This document shows, one piece after another, positions 37,694 through 50,669 of a stretch of 64,000 nucleotides of DNA. Each line of letters starts with the position of its first letter. Position 1 is the first letter of the stretch. Both the position numbers and the translations under genes were made by a program. The stretch is from Labia minor (taxonomy: Eukaryota > Arthropoda > Insecta > Dermaptera > Spongiphoridae), in the NCBI GenBank assembly GCA_963082975.1, contig OY720348.1:18653146-18717145 (forward strand). The letters are read 5' to 3'. The notes below the pieces were generated by a model. It ran no database searches, was not told the origin of the DNA, and saw only the letters and a program-made list of their open reading frames with translations.

Positions 37694-40398
37694 ATGGATC
37701 TTGATTCACAAGAAGACAGAAAATATCCAATATATATAGGTAATTTTTATTTCTATGTTTTTTTCATCTAAAGTAATGTTAGTTGTCACTAAAATTATTT
37801 GTTTTAATATTATTTGTAATGATTTTTATTTATTTATTTAAGCCAGTAATGGTTACAACTAAAAATTTTATACATAAGTATTTACAATTAGTTATTTGTA
37901 CCAGGCCCGTTTCGGGCATAGGCCTCTCCCAATGATTTCCAGTCGCTTCTATTTCTAGCTATTTTATACCAGTCGATGCCGGCTATATATCTTGCCCAAA
38001 TCATCCCTCCATCTTTTGGTTTTTCTTCCACGGTTCCTTTTTCTGTCCATGGGCCACCATTCTGTGAGGATTTTCGTCCATCTGTTGTCTGTCCGTCGTG
38101 CAATATGACCTGCCCAATCCCATTTTAATTTCTTTATTAAGGATGTTATTTTTTCTGTTTGTGCCTTCCTGTAAATATCTTCATTTTTTATTTTGTCCAA
38201 TATTTTGATAGTCAGTCTCGGCATTGCTCTATAGGTTATTTCTAATTTATTTGATAGATCTTCGGTGTTGGACCATGTTTGTGAACCATATATCAAGACC
38301 GGGATGACGCATGTCTTTAGTATCTTTACTTTGGACTTTATATCTATATTTTTGTTTTTTAATATAAATCAATTAATTAATAAATTAATATAAACCAAAA
38401 TTTATTCCAAGCCAAGTTTATTCTTCTAGCTATTTCTTTTATCTTTCTGTCATGGAATCCAATTATTTGCCCTAGGTATGTAATTTCAGATTTATATTCT
38501 ATATGATGTTTTTCATTTTTTATTTTTATATCTGAATTCACTCCATTTGTCAAGACAGCTGATTTCTTGAAATTAATTTCTAGTCCAAATTTTTTTCCTT
38601 TTATATTAATTTCGTTAGTCATTTCTTCTAGTTCTCGTTTAGAGGTTGCAATTAGGACTAGGTCATCCGCAAATCTAAGATTATTTAGATATTTTCCATT
38701 TACTTTTAGGCCTTTTTTTCCCAGTTCAATTCTCTAAATAGACCTTCCAACGCGCAGTTAAATAAAGTTGGTGATAATGATATTATTTCTTAAATTGAAT
38801 TATAAAATAGTTAGATATATAAAATATAATGATTTAAAATAACGAAAACAATTTCTTTTTTAGGTCCTCTATATTCTTGTGTATATTGTAGAGTGAATTT
38901 TATAAGTGAGGAATTTTTATGTAAACATCTTAAAAAATGTTTTCATAAAAAAATATTTTCCATTTTCAAAAATGATGTAAAACTCAAAAAGGATACAGAG
39001 AAATATTTGGGCGAAAAAATTGAAGAAGAAACTGATTCAATCCATACAGAAGACAATCGTTTTCAATGTGATTATTGTGAAAAGAAATTTAATGTTAAAT
39101 CAACTTTAAATAGACATTTACTAATTCATACAGGAGAAAGACCTTTTGAATGTAATTATTGTGAAAAGAAATATTATCAGAAATATGATTTAGATCGACA
39201 TTTATTAATTCATTCAGGAGAAAAACCTTTTGAATGTAATTATTGTAAAAAGAAATTTTATGATAAATCACATTTAAATACACATTTATTAATTCATACA
39301 GGAGAAAAACCTTTTGAATGTAATTATTGTGAAAAGAAATTTAATCTTAAAATAACTTTAAATAGACATTTATTAATTCATACAGGAGAAAAACCTTTTG
39401 AATGTAATTATTGTAAAAAGAAATTTACACATAAAACAAACTTAGATACTCATTTATTAATTCATACAGGAGAAAAACCTTTTGAATGTAATTATTGTGA
39501 AAAGAAATTTAGTGTTAAAACAACTTTAAATAGACATATATTAATTCATACAGGAGAAAGACCTTTTGAATGTTATTATTGTAAAAAGAAATTTACACAT
39601 AAAACACATTTAGATAATCATTTATTAATTCATACAGGAGAAAAACCTTTTGAATGTAATTATTGTAAAAAGAAATTTAATCGTAATTATACTTTAAAAA
39701 CACATTTATTAATTCATACAGGAGAAAAATCTTTTGAATGTAATTATTGTGAAAAGAAATTTAATCGGAAATCACATTTAGATCAACATTTATTAGTTCA
39801 TACAGGAGAAAAAACTTTTGAATGTAATTCTTGTAAAAAGAAATTTAAAGATAAATCAACTTTAAAAACACATTTATTAATTCATACAGGAGAAAAACCT
39901 TTTGAATGTTATTACTGTGAAAAGAAATTTAGTCAGAGAACTCATTTAAATGATCATTTATTAATTCATACCGGGGAAAAACCTTTTGAATGTACTTATT
40001 GTGAAAAGAAATTTAATCGGAAATTAACTTTAAATAGACATTTATTAATTCATACCGGGGAAAAACCTTTTGAATGTAATTATTGTAAAAAGAAATTTAA
40101 TCTGAAATCAAGTTTAGATAGACATTTATTAATTCATACAGGAGAAAAAACTTTTGAATGTAATTATTGTAAAAAGAAATTTAATCAGAAACCAAGTTTA
40201 GATAAACATTTATTAATTCATACCGGGGAAAAACCTTTTGAATGTAATTATTGTAAAAAAAAATTTAATCGGAAATCAACTTTAAAAACTCATTTAGTAA
40301 TTCATACAGGAGAAAGACCTTTTGAATGCAATTATTGTGAAAAGAAATTTAATCAGAAATTTGTTTTAGATAGACATTTATTAATACATAAGGTTTGA
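37694..40398 (+). CDS. C2H2 zinc-finger protein with 16 tandem fingers
   Basis: This is probably a nuclear DNA-binding protein. Exon 1 is 37694-37739 (MDLDSQEDRKYPIYI) with a GTAATT donor. After a 1.1-kb intron, exon 2 runs 38864-40398 (TGA). An atypical first finger (YSCVYCRVNF, ..H..KKCFH) and an acidic spacer precede 16 canonical fingers from about 39060. Each is C-x2-C-x12-H-x3-H and joined by HTGEKPFEC linkers; the 84-base unit is almost identical between fingers. Differences concentrate at helix positions -1, 3 and 6 (for example VKSTLNR, HKTNLDT, NYTLKT, PSLDK), the DNA-contact residues. No KRAB, ZAD or BTB domain is visible. The distal exon boundary is secure: the frame continues from G at 37739 through GT at 38864. 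The specific family is not identifiable. Confidence 0.88.
37880..38790 (-). pseudogene. LINE reverse-transcriptase fragment in the zinc-finger intron
   Basis: The minus strand encodes the palm of a non-LTR reverse transcriptase (NLRFADDLVLIATS, containing the FADD catalytic box, near 38660). It continues with GKKFGLEINFKKSAVLTNG and TYLGQIIG, then IYGSQTWSNT and WAGHIARRTDNRW at about 38290-38080, and ends LGEAYARNGPGTN at 37888 after a frameshift. The N-terminal half is absent. It is oriented opposite to the host gene. Confidence 0.85.
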
Positions 40399-40739
40399 AT
40401 AATAGACTTAATAATGAAGACAACATTTTCTTTGAATATAGCTAATATATTTTATAGCACAAATTATAGTTTAAATCAATAAAAATCTGATTTATTTAAC
40501 TTTGTATTTTTATTATATTTACTATTTTATTTGCTCTATTAATAAATGGATATCTACTAATTATCTATTACATTTAAGAATCCTATCATTTTATTATCCA
40601 TATGTTAATTTATTTATTATTTATTTATACAAATCTAAAATATGTCTATGATTCTTTCATTTTACTTATTTATAATTGTAAATAAAAAACAAACTTTATG
40701 AAAATCCTTATTTTAATTCTTACACGAGGAAAGCGTTTT

Positions 40740-40980
40740 GAATTTATTTTAATCATATTTAAATTGTCATTTACTAATTCATACAGGTAAAAAGTTTTTG
40801 GAATGAAATTATTGTAAAAAGAAAATTATTTAACATTTATTAATACATCCTGTTTGAATAAAAGCCATATTAATGTTGACTAAAGATTATTTTTGATTCT
40901 TTCTTTGATTAATGTTATATACTTGATAGTTTTATGTTTAATTCAATAAAAATATTATATATTTAACTGATTATTAATAT
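40740..40980 (+). pseudogene. Decayed duplicate of the zinc-finger gene 3' end
   Basis: At 40765-40860 the plus strand carries a broken finger: TTTACTAATTCATACAGG, then TGAAATTATTGTAAAAAGAA, then CATTTATTAATACAT. After it come a TTTGAATAA and an AATTCAATAAAAAT block that mirror the stop region and poly-A signal region of the real gene (40395-40490). It looks like a tandem copy of the gene's tail that has eroded. Confidence 0.65.
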
Positions 40981-40984
40981 TAAT

Positions 40985-42816
40985 GATTGTATTTCGGCCA
41001 TTTTTAAAAACATTATTATCTAAATACATTTAAAAATCTTGTTTATTATTCACACACACACACATGTTCGTTTTTCTCTTATCTATTTATTCAAGTCTAA
41101 AATACGTCAAAAGATTTTTTCAATTTACTAATCAATAAGAATACATTTTTATAAAAATTCTAATTTTAGTTCTGAACTTTTAAATTTTACACAAGAATTC
41201 AATTTGAATATACTTATTGTAATTAATTTATTGTATATAATGAAAGGTTTTATTTATATTTTCAATTCTTTAAACTTACAGGGAACAATGTTATTGATAC
41301 TATTATATATATATTCCCTGGAACACCGAGCTATCGCTCGACCCTTTGACAAATTTATACAATTTATTATTATTTGTATTAAACTTTAAAAATTTTAAAA
41401 TTTTTAAATTATTTATTTCAATTGTTAAATGGGTTTTCTAAAAATGACCCATCAAAAATTTGCTTCCTAAAATAGTACTAATTAATTAAAATAACTGAAT
41501 TTTCATTTCAAGATGAAAAATATATTCAAATTTACTTGATAAAACATTTGATCCTACATTATATATATATACTAGCTGCTCCGAGCGCCTTCGGCGCTCT
41601 CCACACCTAGACGGGGGCTCCGCCCCCTGTACCCCCCCCGAGTGTCCCTATTCTGAGCTATAACCATCTAAAATTAACACCTCAAAGAATTTAGTAAGAC
41701 GAGGAAAATATTCATTATCCCAGCCATGAGTAAATAAATTATTTAAGTTACGTTATCTTTTACTACTTATATTTTCAAATTGTTCCTTTTTCTGAGTTGT
41801 TATGTATTTATTAATAATTATTTTTATTTGTAAATTTTAGTACTTCTTCTTTTCAGATCAAAGCTATAATTTATATTATGAGTACCTAATAGTCCTAGGT
41901 GCCATTAACACCAATCTTTATGTCATAATTGGTATTAGCGTTTGAGATTCGGTAAAAAACCTGAATTTTGTGTATATCCCTCGGTTTTGGTATATATATA
42001 TATATATTTTCTTTTTAATGAATCTATGCTAGATATCCTAAAATGGATATTTTTATAGATGAATCAAGGTAAAGGAACGGAATGGATTCAGAGGAGCCAA
42101 AGGGTTTGGACATGATTCCTCCAAGAGTGAGTAGGAAGGAGAAATCATGAGCTCACGTGAGGGCAGGGACGCCAATCCCTGAAGTAGACATCTTTTTTAG
42201 AAAAGATTCTACCCGTTACCCGGAATGTTTAATTATGTCTATGAAAAATTATTTTAAATTTTATTTCATCTTATAGATAAATAATTTTTTAATATTCTAT
42301 AGTATTGATTAAAATAATATAAAATTATTTCTTTAATCATAGCTACTAATATTATAATAAAATTAATATACTATATAGTATATAGTATATGAAGAATTCA
42401 TTTTCTTTGAACTATTTTATAAAAATTTTAGTTCCTTGCTATTATGAATGGTATATTGGTATGGTGAGCGGTTGAATATCTCGATCAAGTTCAATTCAAT
42501 TTAAGAATTAATAATTATAATTTCAAATAAATTCGAAGAATGGCTAAAATGGGCATATATCCCATAAACCAATAATTCAATAAAATTACAGGGAACAATG
42601 TTTGACAAATTTATACAATTTATTAGTATTTATAATAAACTTTAAATATAATATAATTCAATTAAATAATCAAGTTGGGAGGCAAATTTCAATATGGATG
42701 ACATAATTGGTGACGAGGATCAAACCAATACAGATCGATTTTTCTTTATAAATACTATCTATGGTGTGAATTTCAAAAACATCCTTAAAGCGGTTTAATA
42801 TCTCAAAAATATACAA

Positions 42817-42861
<45 letters not shown>

Positions 42862-43032
42862 GCTAGTATAATAAGATAAGAGTACCTGGTTCACCGAGCC
42901 ACCGTTCAAATAATTTAAAAGAACATAAAATAGTAATAAAATATATACTTATTTAATGTATGTATTAATGCACTGAAAGGCAGAAAAGTATGGCCTCTTG
43001 AAATAAAAATAATAAATATTTTCGTAATTTTG

Positions 43033-43076
<44 letters not shown>

Positions 43077-43440
43077 GTTTTGGTCTGTGCATTGCTGAGA
43101 ATTTAAAATTTTTTGCATATCTTCGCCTTTCATGACCTCTAGAATTCAAAAGTGATTTTAAAATTTTTCATATTTATCTGACTGTCCGTTTATTCTGAAA
43201 ATTTGGTTGACTCAATTGGCTGAAACGATTTCGATGAAAACCTTTTACATATAAACTTCCAACTAAATACAGGATACAGGAGGCAGAGCCCCCGTCTAGT
43301 CATGACGTCATTTAATTCTCCTATATTGAATAAAGATAAATCTTCTAAACGTTGTGAAACAATTTCAAATAATTTAAATGTATCTATTAATGCAATAAAA
43401 AACAGATATGGATATAACATAAATATTTTTTATTTTATTT
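40985..43440. repeat. Dispersed repeats (families B and relatives), no gene
   Basis: 41278-41390 and 42585-42650 share ACAGGGAACAATG and TTTGACAAATTTATACAATT. The first has an extra ~53 bp holding CCGAGCTATCGCTCG. 41575-41640 is a GC-rich patch with GAGCGCCTTCGGCGCTC and GGGGGCTCCGCCCCC. A related inverted piece is at 43268-43310 (GCAGAGCCCCCGTCTAG). 42720-43070 is a family-B copy with (CT)n(TA)n at 42818-42861. 42060-42215 is a GC-richer block of unknown nature. Confidence 0.5.
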
Positions 43441-43508
43441 TATTTATTGAAAAAATATATTAGGTTTTTTAAAAATAAAATGGAATGTATAAAATCGATG
43501 TTTTATGA

Positions 43509-46500
43509 TTATTCTTTTGAAGGAAAAGGGGGTACCCATCCACCAAATTGTTTTTCCAAATCTTTGGCAACCGAAATTGTAAGATGATCATTAAATTGAG
43601 ATGCAACAACCTACAATAAAATTCAAAAATGATATATATATATATATATATATATATTTGTAAATTAAATTATATTTTAGTTATAATTTTATTTTGGATT
43701 TTAATAAATAAATAAAAATCAATTTAAAAGAAATTATACCTGAATTCCAGTTGGCATTCCCTTTTTACTTAAACCTAATGGAACTTGTGTCGAGGGTAAT
43801 TTTAAAACATTTATTATTGCCCAATATGCAAAGTTGTAAGGATTCCAAAGTGATGTATAATGAAAATTGGCAGGATATGGACTACTTGGAAATAATAACA
43901 CAGAATTTTCATCAAGAAGAATCTAAAAAAATATATAATGTATATATATTATACATTTATGACTAATATATGAATTGTAATTTAAAAAATAAATTTTAAA
44001 AATAGAATAAGTTGACCTGTGGCCAGGTCCGAACCGACCGACGGTTTGAAGTAAATTAATTAGCAGCTACAGAAACAATTTCAAATAATTTTCATATATC
44101 TATTAATGTAATAAAAAACAGATATGGATACATAAATAATAAATATAAACATTTTTAATTTTATTTTATTTATAATATATATGCAAGACCAGGCTGTGAC
44201 GTCATGCTTGGCTGGATGACGTCATATAATTTTAAATCAAGAAAAAACTAATAAATATGATTTTTTTCGAGGATAAAACCAATACAAAATGCATGATTCG
44301 TGGTGATATATAAAAAAATCTCCTTTGGTGTGAAAATAACCCTTTCCTTCCTATCGTCGATCGCTAATACTACCACTTCCGGTTTCCCGAATTGCACCAA
44401 AAGTTGATCAATTCATCCCACTGATGCATTAAGTAAATATACCAAATTTCATCAAAATCGGTTGAGCCGTTCAGACTGTACACATCTATACGGACGGACA
44501 GACGGACAGACATCATGCTAAAAATACTTTTTTCTGTTAAGAAAATGCATGATTCGTGGAGATATGTAAAAATCTCCACATGTGAAATTTGGTGTGAAAA
44601 CAATACCTCCCTTACTATCGTCGGTCGGTAAAAAATTGATTAATTTATAATATTATATTACAAATATATCAAGCACCTGTAATTTGGATAAAATTATTTT
44701 TTTAATATCTTCACACAATTTACTATCTTCTTTAGGCAGGTAATCATTGCTTAAAAGATTCATTATTGCTGCTAAGGTCATACGTTCTTTTCCAATCAAT
44801 TTCAGAAACAACTCCTTGAACGGATTTGCTCTTGTATTCTAGAAATAAATATGCTATTAAATGTAGTATGTAGTATAATAAATTTATATATATATATATA
44901 TATAAAAGAAAAATATTTTACTGGTTCCAAACTTATAACAGATCCGAAATCCAATGATTCTTTGGACAGAAAATACCTCCATGTTTTAAAACTGTATTTT
45001 AATTCTTCCAATTCAATCTTGAAAAAAAGCATTAAATTAATATATATAATATATATATACAAAATCAATTAAAAATAGAGAAGAAAATTAATAGACGCAG
45101 AAAAAGACATCAGACTCTTAATAATAAGAAAAAAATATTTAGTAGTACAAAAATAAAGAATAATTTAAATATTATCATGTTGGGTTGGATACGTTGTTGG
45201 GAGGAGACCAAATGTTTGGTAGACCAAGAACACGATGGGATACAACATAAAGGGGGGGTCGTAACTTACATTAGAAGAGTTGGAGAGGTGGTTTAGAGTT
45301 GGAGGAATGTGGTTGATACGGCCATGTACTTTTGAGTTTCAGCATTACAGAGATGAACAGATATATATATATATATATATATATTACCATTTAAAATAAT
45401 TACCTTAATGGGAAAGATATTTTTTGTTTTTAAGTAATTCAAAACTTTTTGCATTGAATTTTGCATATCCTTATTTAAAGGACTTACACGAAGATCATTT
45501 ATTGTGTCAATATAAAAAAAGTTTAATTTTTCAATGGGTACCTAAAAAAAGTAAGTTTATTTGAACTTTGTTAAAGCAATTTCTAAGAGTTATTTATTCT
45601 TACTTCTTGATCCAACTTGAGAAGATGTTTATTGGGGCCTAAAAGAACTTCTAACATAGGGGTCAAATCTTTTGCATATTTTACCATTGGCCCTGCACAA
45701 ACCATAGATTCCTTTTCTTCTTTATTTCTTAATGTTAATCCTTTCATTGAAATCAAACCTAAAATAAATAAATTTGATTTTGTTATTTTAAGTGTTTTTT
45801 GTTTTGCATTTTTGGGTGATTGTTTGTCTATTGATGAGTATTCTTTTCAGACAGTTGTATTTTTAGTTTTTGGTTGAGGATTAGATTGACAATTGTAGGC
45901 AATTTTATTAATGTCTATTTAATGCTAAATATCATATATATTTCGTTTCATTTTTTTGGGCTGTTGGTACTTTTGCAATTGTGAAACTATTAGGTTGGGG
46001 AATAAGTTCGTTCGTTTTTTTTTCAAAGAGCATTATTTAAGTGATTTGTTTGTTGATTGGCAAAGTGTTTGTGTGTTTCATTAGAAAGTGCTTTGTCTAC
46101 TCTATAAAACTGTGTTATTTATTTTTTAATATATTTTTATTATTTCCTATTTTCCAACCTTAGAAATAGAATATTCACGAGGTAAAAATCAGCATTTTCG
46201 ACACCTACATTTCATTGATCGTCATTGCAATCAAAAAGCAGTTGAAGCCGCTCGTGACAAATGCAACTTGTGTGTAGAAGGTGTCATAAGAGAACGCGCA
46301 GCTCAAAAATGGTTTGCCAAGTTCAAAAACTGCGATTTTAACCTCGCAGCGGATGACCTGCAGAATTCGATGAAGAGCTCACGAGCTTAACGAAATCAAC
46401 AAAGAAATCACTTCAAATCGCTTCTCAACACCTCATACGCCATCGAGCAACATGCGGTCATAAACAGCGCCTTTTGTACCGAATTGTTACGAATGATAAG

Positions 46501-48851
46501 AATTGATGTCTCTACGTCCGTATGCAGCAAAGAAAGAGGTGGGTGTCCCCAGGAGACATGCCGAAGCGGAGAGTCAAACAAGATCTCCACTCGAACAAGA
46601 CGATGATCTGCATTTGGTAGGACTGGAAGGCATAATTACACTGGAAAATGCTTGGAAAGAACGCTCTACATCGTCCAACTATGCCGCGTAAATGAGGCTA
46701 TGCGATCGAAAACATCCGATCGACAAGGCGAAGTCATCTTGTTACATGACAACGCCAGATAAAAAAATAAAAAATATCCAAACCAACAAAAAAATTTTGT
46801 AGGATGGAAAATTTTGTAGACCCCATATCACACAAGTTGTCAAAACCGCACTTCAAAAGCTCGAACGGGAGGTTCTTTAGCATCCAGCGTGCTCTTCGGA
46901 TCTTGTGCCAACCGATTATCACCTTTCCCGCTCCATGTCGAATCCAATGAGAGGTGTTACCTTCGACGACGAAGAGGACCTCAATAACTGGCTCACCCAC
47001 TTCTTCGACACCAGACCAGGTGATTTTTGGCGGAATAGCATCAACAAATTGGTCGAGAGGTGGGAGGAGGTGGTAAACAGTAACATCAAATACATAATTG
47101 ATTAATTTATTGTTATAATTATTGTTCTTTGTTTAAATAAAGCTCTTTGAAAAAAAAAACGAACGAACTTATTCCCCAGCCCAATAGATTGCGTGGGGTG
47201 CATCGATTTGTGGATAATGAAAAATATAACAAATACCCACAATATATCAATTAATAATGCTAATTAGAGACAAATAAGAAGGTTTACAAGTAGTTTGTTT
47301 TCCATCCTAGTTCACATTACCAAAACAAAATTATAAAACATTCCATAAATTAAATATAAATAAAAATATACTTTTTAAAAAGTAGACTATATCAATTAGT
47401 TCATTTATACCAGAATATTAATAGGTGACAGCTAATGGAGTTACAGACAAACAATTGAAAGTTATATTTACACAAGTACCTGTAGTAGGTTTATGGCCAA
47501 AAATTCCATTGAAGAATGCTGGCATTCTAATTGAACCTCCAATGTCTGTTCCAATTCCAAATGGTGTTCCACATGCAGATATCAAGGCACCCTCAAATAA
47601 ACAATTATATATTAAATTCAAGGAGGCTTAAAAATTAAATCAATATATTATAATATCTTGTAAGATATTAGGGTTCTACACGCCCCCATTCCTTGATATC
47701 ATGAAGTAGGATTCTATCATAACACTCATTTTAGAAGGGATATTTATAAATTAGAGGTCTTCAGCCCAAGAAATAATAAAGTTTTAATGAAAAGTGAAAT
47801 TTACAAACCTGGTTTCAATGCAACAATATAGAAAATTGTCAAAAAAATCATAAGATATAAAATATGAAAAACTGTATTGAGTTAGTACAGCTTATACATT
47901 TTGATAAAGTATTTGAAATGTGTTTATTAAATAGAAATATAAAAAAATAATAGATTTTTAGACAATATTAAATGATTTATTTAAATAAATTAACACTTGA
48001 AATATTTAAAAAATAATCCCACCTCTCCTCCAGAAGAACCGCCCACATTTTTTCTTAAATCATAGGGATTATTGGTTTGTCCAAATAATAAATTACGTGA
48101 TTCACACCACATATTCAGTTCTGGAATATTGGTAAGGCATAAAATTATAGCACCTGCTTCTTTCATATATTTAATTACATCTGAATCTTCTTCAGCTTTT
48201 AGATTTTCACGAGATCGGATTCCTAATGTATTTGAAAGACCTTAAACATAATTTAATTAATCAAATGCGATTTATGAAGTATTTAAAATTATTGAAAATA
48301 ATAAAAATTGATTAAATTATTTGTAAACTTATATTTGGATTATAATAGAATATAATAGAATTATAATAACTTATATTTAGTTTATATAGTTTTACCTTTA
48401 ACAGAAGAGCTTTCTTTAGTTGAAAAGGGAACACCAAGAAAGGGTTTATCTTTTTTAATTTGTTCTTCGCTGTCATTTGTATTTTTCAAGTAATCATCAA
48501 CTTTCTTTGCTTCTTGTATAGCATTAGTGAAATTATCATCAACGATAGCATTGATATGTGGATTAATTGTTTTACAATGTTCAATAAATGATTTGACACA
48601 AGATTCGGCTGTAAGCTAAATAAAAATACATAGATCGTAAATATTAAAATAAATAAATAATTAATCTAATATCATACTTCTTTTTGTCTGATTTTTCTGG
48701 CCAAATCCGTAGCACTTTCGAATATAATTGATTTTTTTACAGGTAAGAGATTTTTTTTAGATTTTAGATAATAGATTTCATAAATTTTTTCAATAACGAA
48801 ATCATAAATCGTATGGATCCAAAATAAAATACTGAATAATATTGTCTTCAT
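43509..48851 (-). CDS. FAAH2: Fatty-acid amide hydrolase 2 (amidase-signature enzyme), complete
   Basis: It hydrolyses fatty-acid amides such as anandamide and oleamide at membranes. The ten exons, in phase, are 48851-48678, 48615-48396, 48240-48023, 47591-47480, 45758-45604, 45541-45404, 45017-44922, 44838-44677, 43922-43740 and 43610-43509 (TAA), giving 519 aa (human FAAH2 is 532). The N-terminus is a membrane anchor (MKTILFSILFWIHTIYDFV). The Ser-Ser-Lys triad is intact: Lys125 (PFLGVPFSTKES), Ser200 (VGGSSGGE) and Ser224 (TDIGGSIRMPAFFNG). The spacing of 24 between the serines matches the family. The end (FNDHLT..AKDLEKQFGGWV) is conserved. The chosen ATG is the first in frame after the GTG that opens the longer frame. 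Exon 4 must end at ACAG/GTACTT; reading on gives intron. Intron 4 holds a mariner, intron 6 a LINE scrap and intron 8 family-B repeats. Confidence 0.94.
43990..44640. repeat. Dispersed repeat family B copies in FAAH2 intron 8
   Basis: The tail block CATCAAAATCGGTTGAGCCG, then a GGACGGACAGACGGACAGAC run and ATCATGCTAAAAATAC, then GGAGATATGTAAAAATCTCC matches 35010-35170. A second diverged copy of the last block is at 44285-44370. The intron also holds an AATAAAAAACAGATATGGAT unit seen at 43385. Confidence 0.65.
45180..45360 (+). pseudogene. LINE 3'-end remnant in FAAH2 intron 6
   Basis: GC-richer DNA reading FGRPRTRWDTT, then a frameshifted WFRVGGMWLIRPCTF. It resembles the GRPRTRW end of non-LTR reverse transcriptases. 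It is heavily broken and short, so the family cannot be set. Confidence 0.45.
45990..47184 (+). mobile_element. Mariner element with decayed transposase, in FAAH2 intron 4
   Basis: The terminal inverted repeats are about 30 bp (TTAGGTTGGGGAATAAGTTC and GAACTTATTCCCCAGCCCAA), with TA on both sides (45988-45989 and 47185-47186); length is 1195 bp. The plus-strand transposase starts near 46160 (EYSRGKNQHFRHLHFIDRH, AAQKWFAKFKNCDFNL) and ends near 47105 (VNSNIKYIID). Many stops and frameshifts are present and the catalytic blocks are eroded, so it is inactive. It is antisense to FAAH2 and away from its splice sites. Confidence 0.9.
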
Positions 48852-50665
48852 TTTGAATTCAATATAATAATTTATTTCAATCACCTCCCTGATCTAGTTC
48901 AATTATATGAAATCTAATCAATCTAAAATCAAATGGAAAAAAATTAACAAATTGTTTGTTTAATGATTTGAAAGGAAATGAACTATTCCATTTGAAAAAT
49001 AAGGTCAATGTCCAGTTATTTCAAAATTATATAACGTATTTTTTGAATTGTAATTTTGTTTGATTAATCTATTTAAATTAATGAACTTTGAATTATTAAT
49101 GGAAATTTATTAATAAAAAATTATTAGTCAGGTAATCTTGATTGTTAAAATTAAGGTTATATTTAATAGACTAATATATAAGTATTTAAAGAAATATTAT
49201 AGTTATATTGAATTTATTTAATATATATTATAATAAAATTTCATTAGTGTGACTAGGAATAATTATTCACACAAATTATAAAAAGGATATTAATTATTTA
49301 ATTAATTACTTCAAATTCATATTTAGATTTATTTTTAATCAAGTTATATGTTTAAATTTAAATAAAATTAAATTTTGAAAACATTCTTTTCGTTAGATTT
49401 GTAAGAATAAGAATAAAGAAAGTTCTTAAATTAGTGATTTAAAATGAGTTTTCTTATTTTTTTTAATGCTTCATAACCAAAAGTGAAAATAAAAAGGAAC
49501 AAATTAAAAAATAAACACTCTCTTAAGTAAATGTCTTCATCTTATTTATATTAATACCCAATTAGATTGATTTTCCAATTTATATCAATATAATTATTTT
49601 TGCGTGTCTAAGAATCAACCCCATTTCGCAGGATTTATGTTTCTATGAACAGTTTGTTTGTTTTTATAACAGATAACTAAATTCTATTCGAAACATATTA
49701 ATATATAATCTGATTTTGGATATAAGATTATTTTTCTATACTATTTCTATTTTTGAGATATTTCAATTTTATTTTTTAAACATCTTTTAAATAATTAAAT
49801 GGCTTCCTTGGACTGTTATGCAAGTTGTTAATTATTCTCATTACTTAACATAAAATAAAAATGATCATTTCAATACAATTTTACGTCAAAATAATATTTT
49901 ATTTTAGAGTTAATATTACAATAAAATAAAATAATAGAATAAAGTAAAAATTTTTTTTAATCTTGAAAAAAGAAATTATCTAAAGCAACCAAAACGTTTT
50001 TCTATTTCCATAGACAAAAATTATGATTTTTATACTTCATGACAATAGTTAATGATGAAGATAACAACAATACCTAATATCATTAAAAATAGTTATTCTA
50101 TTCTTTCTTATTCAGATGTCATATGTAAATGACATGGTAAATGACAATAAATTTCTTTAAAGACGTTAAAGACATATCTATTTTGATAGATTATAAACAC
50201 CTAGCGCAGTCGTTAGCTAATAATTGAACTATTTGAAAAGAAAAACTACTGTAGCGCCTTTATTGTGGATTGTTGAAATTATTGCAATCACTGAATTCGA
50301 ATCCAAATTTTTTAAATTTCATTGTTATTTTATTATTTAATATATATATATAAATATCTTCAAGGTATTAAATATTTGTTATTTTAATCAATTTTAATTT
50401 ATTTTTGCTTTTTTTAATTTTAATTAGTTTTAAAATTTAATGAAAAATTTATAAACATGTTGTTTATAACAAAATGTTGAAAATATATTAAGCACAAAAA
50501 AATAAATAAATAAAAAATAGAATTTATAAAAAACAAATAGTTAATTATATCTTATAAACTTAAGTTTAACTTAAAAATATAAATCTTAATGAGAATAATT
50601 TTTAATAAAAAACATTTAAGAAGTTTCAAGTTGATTGATATATCTTATCTTATTATGCTAGCTAA
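48852..50665. other. AT-rich intergenic stretch upstream of FAAH2
   Basis: No gene was recognised. The first few hundred bases should include the FAAH2 promoter. No element can be singled out. Confidence 0.4.
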
Positions 50666-50669
50666 AATT

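Noticed and set aside
39060..40398. A regularly spaced repeat array resembling CRISPR
   Set aside because: The 84-base period encodes C2H2 fingers in one continuous frame. The genome is eukaryotic.
42060..42215. GC-richer block with a frame reading DSEEPKGLDMIPPRVSRKEKS
   Set aside because: It is too short, interrupted by stops, without splice context or family, and could be a repeat scrap.
44802..45072. Overlapping frames on both strands
   Set aside because: They are read-through of FAAH2 exons 7 and 8 into AT-rich introns; only the exon parts are real.
47418..47479. Extension of FAAH2 exon 4 to its frame stop
   Set aside because: Splicing at ACAG/GTACTT gives a seamless match to the family, while the extension matches nothing and breaks the phase with exon 5.
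47425..47631. Plus-strand 68-aa frame with GLWPKIPLKNAGILIE
   Set aside because: It is the antisense shadow of FAAH2 exon 4, whose minus-strand amidase motif is certain.
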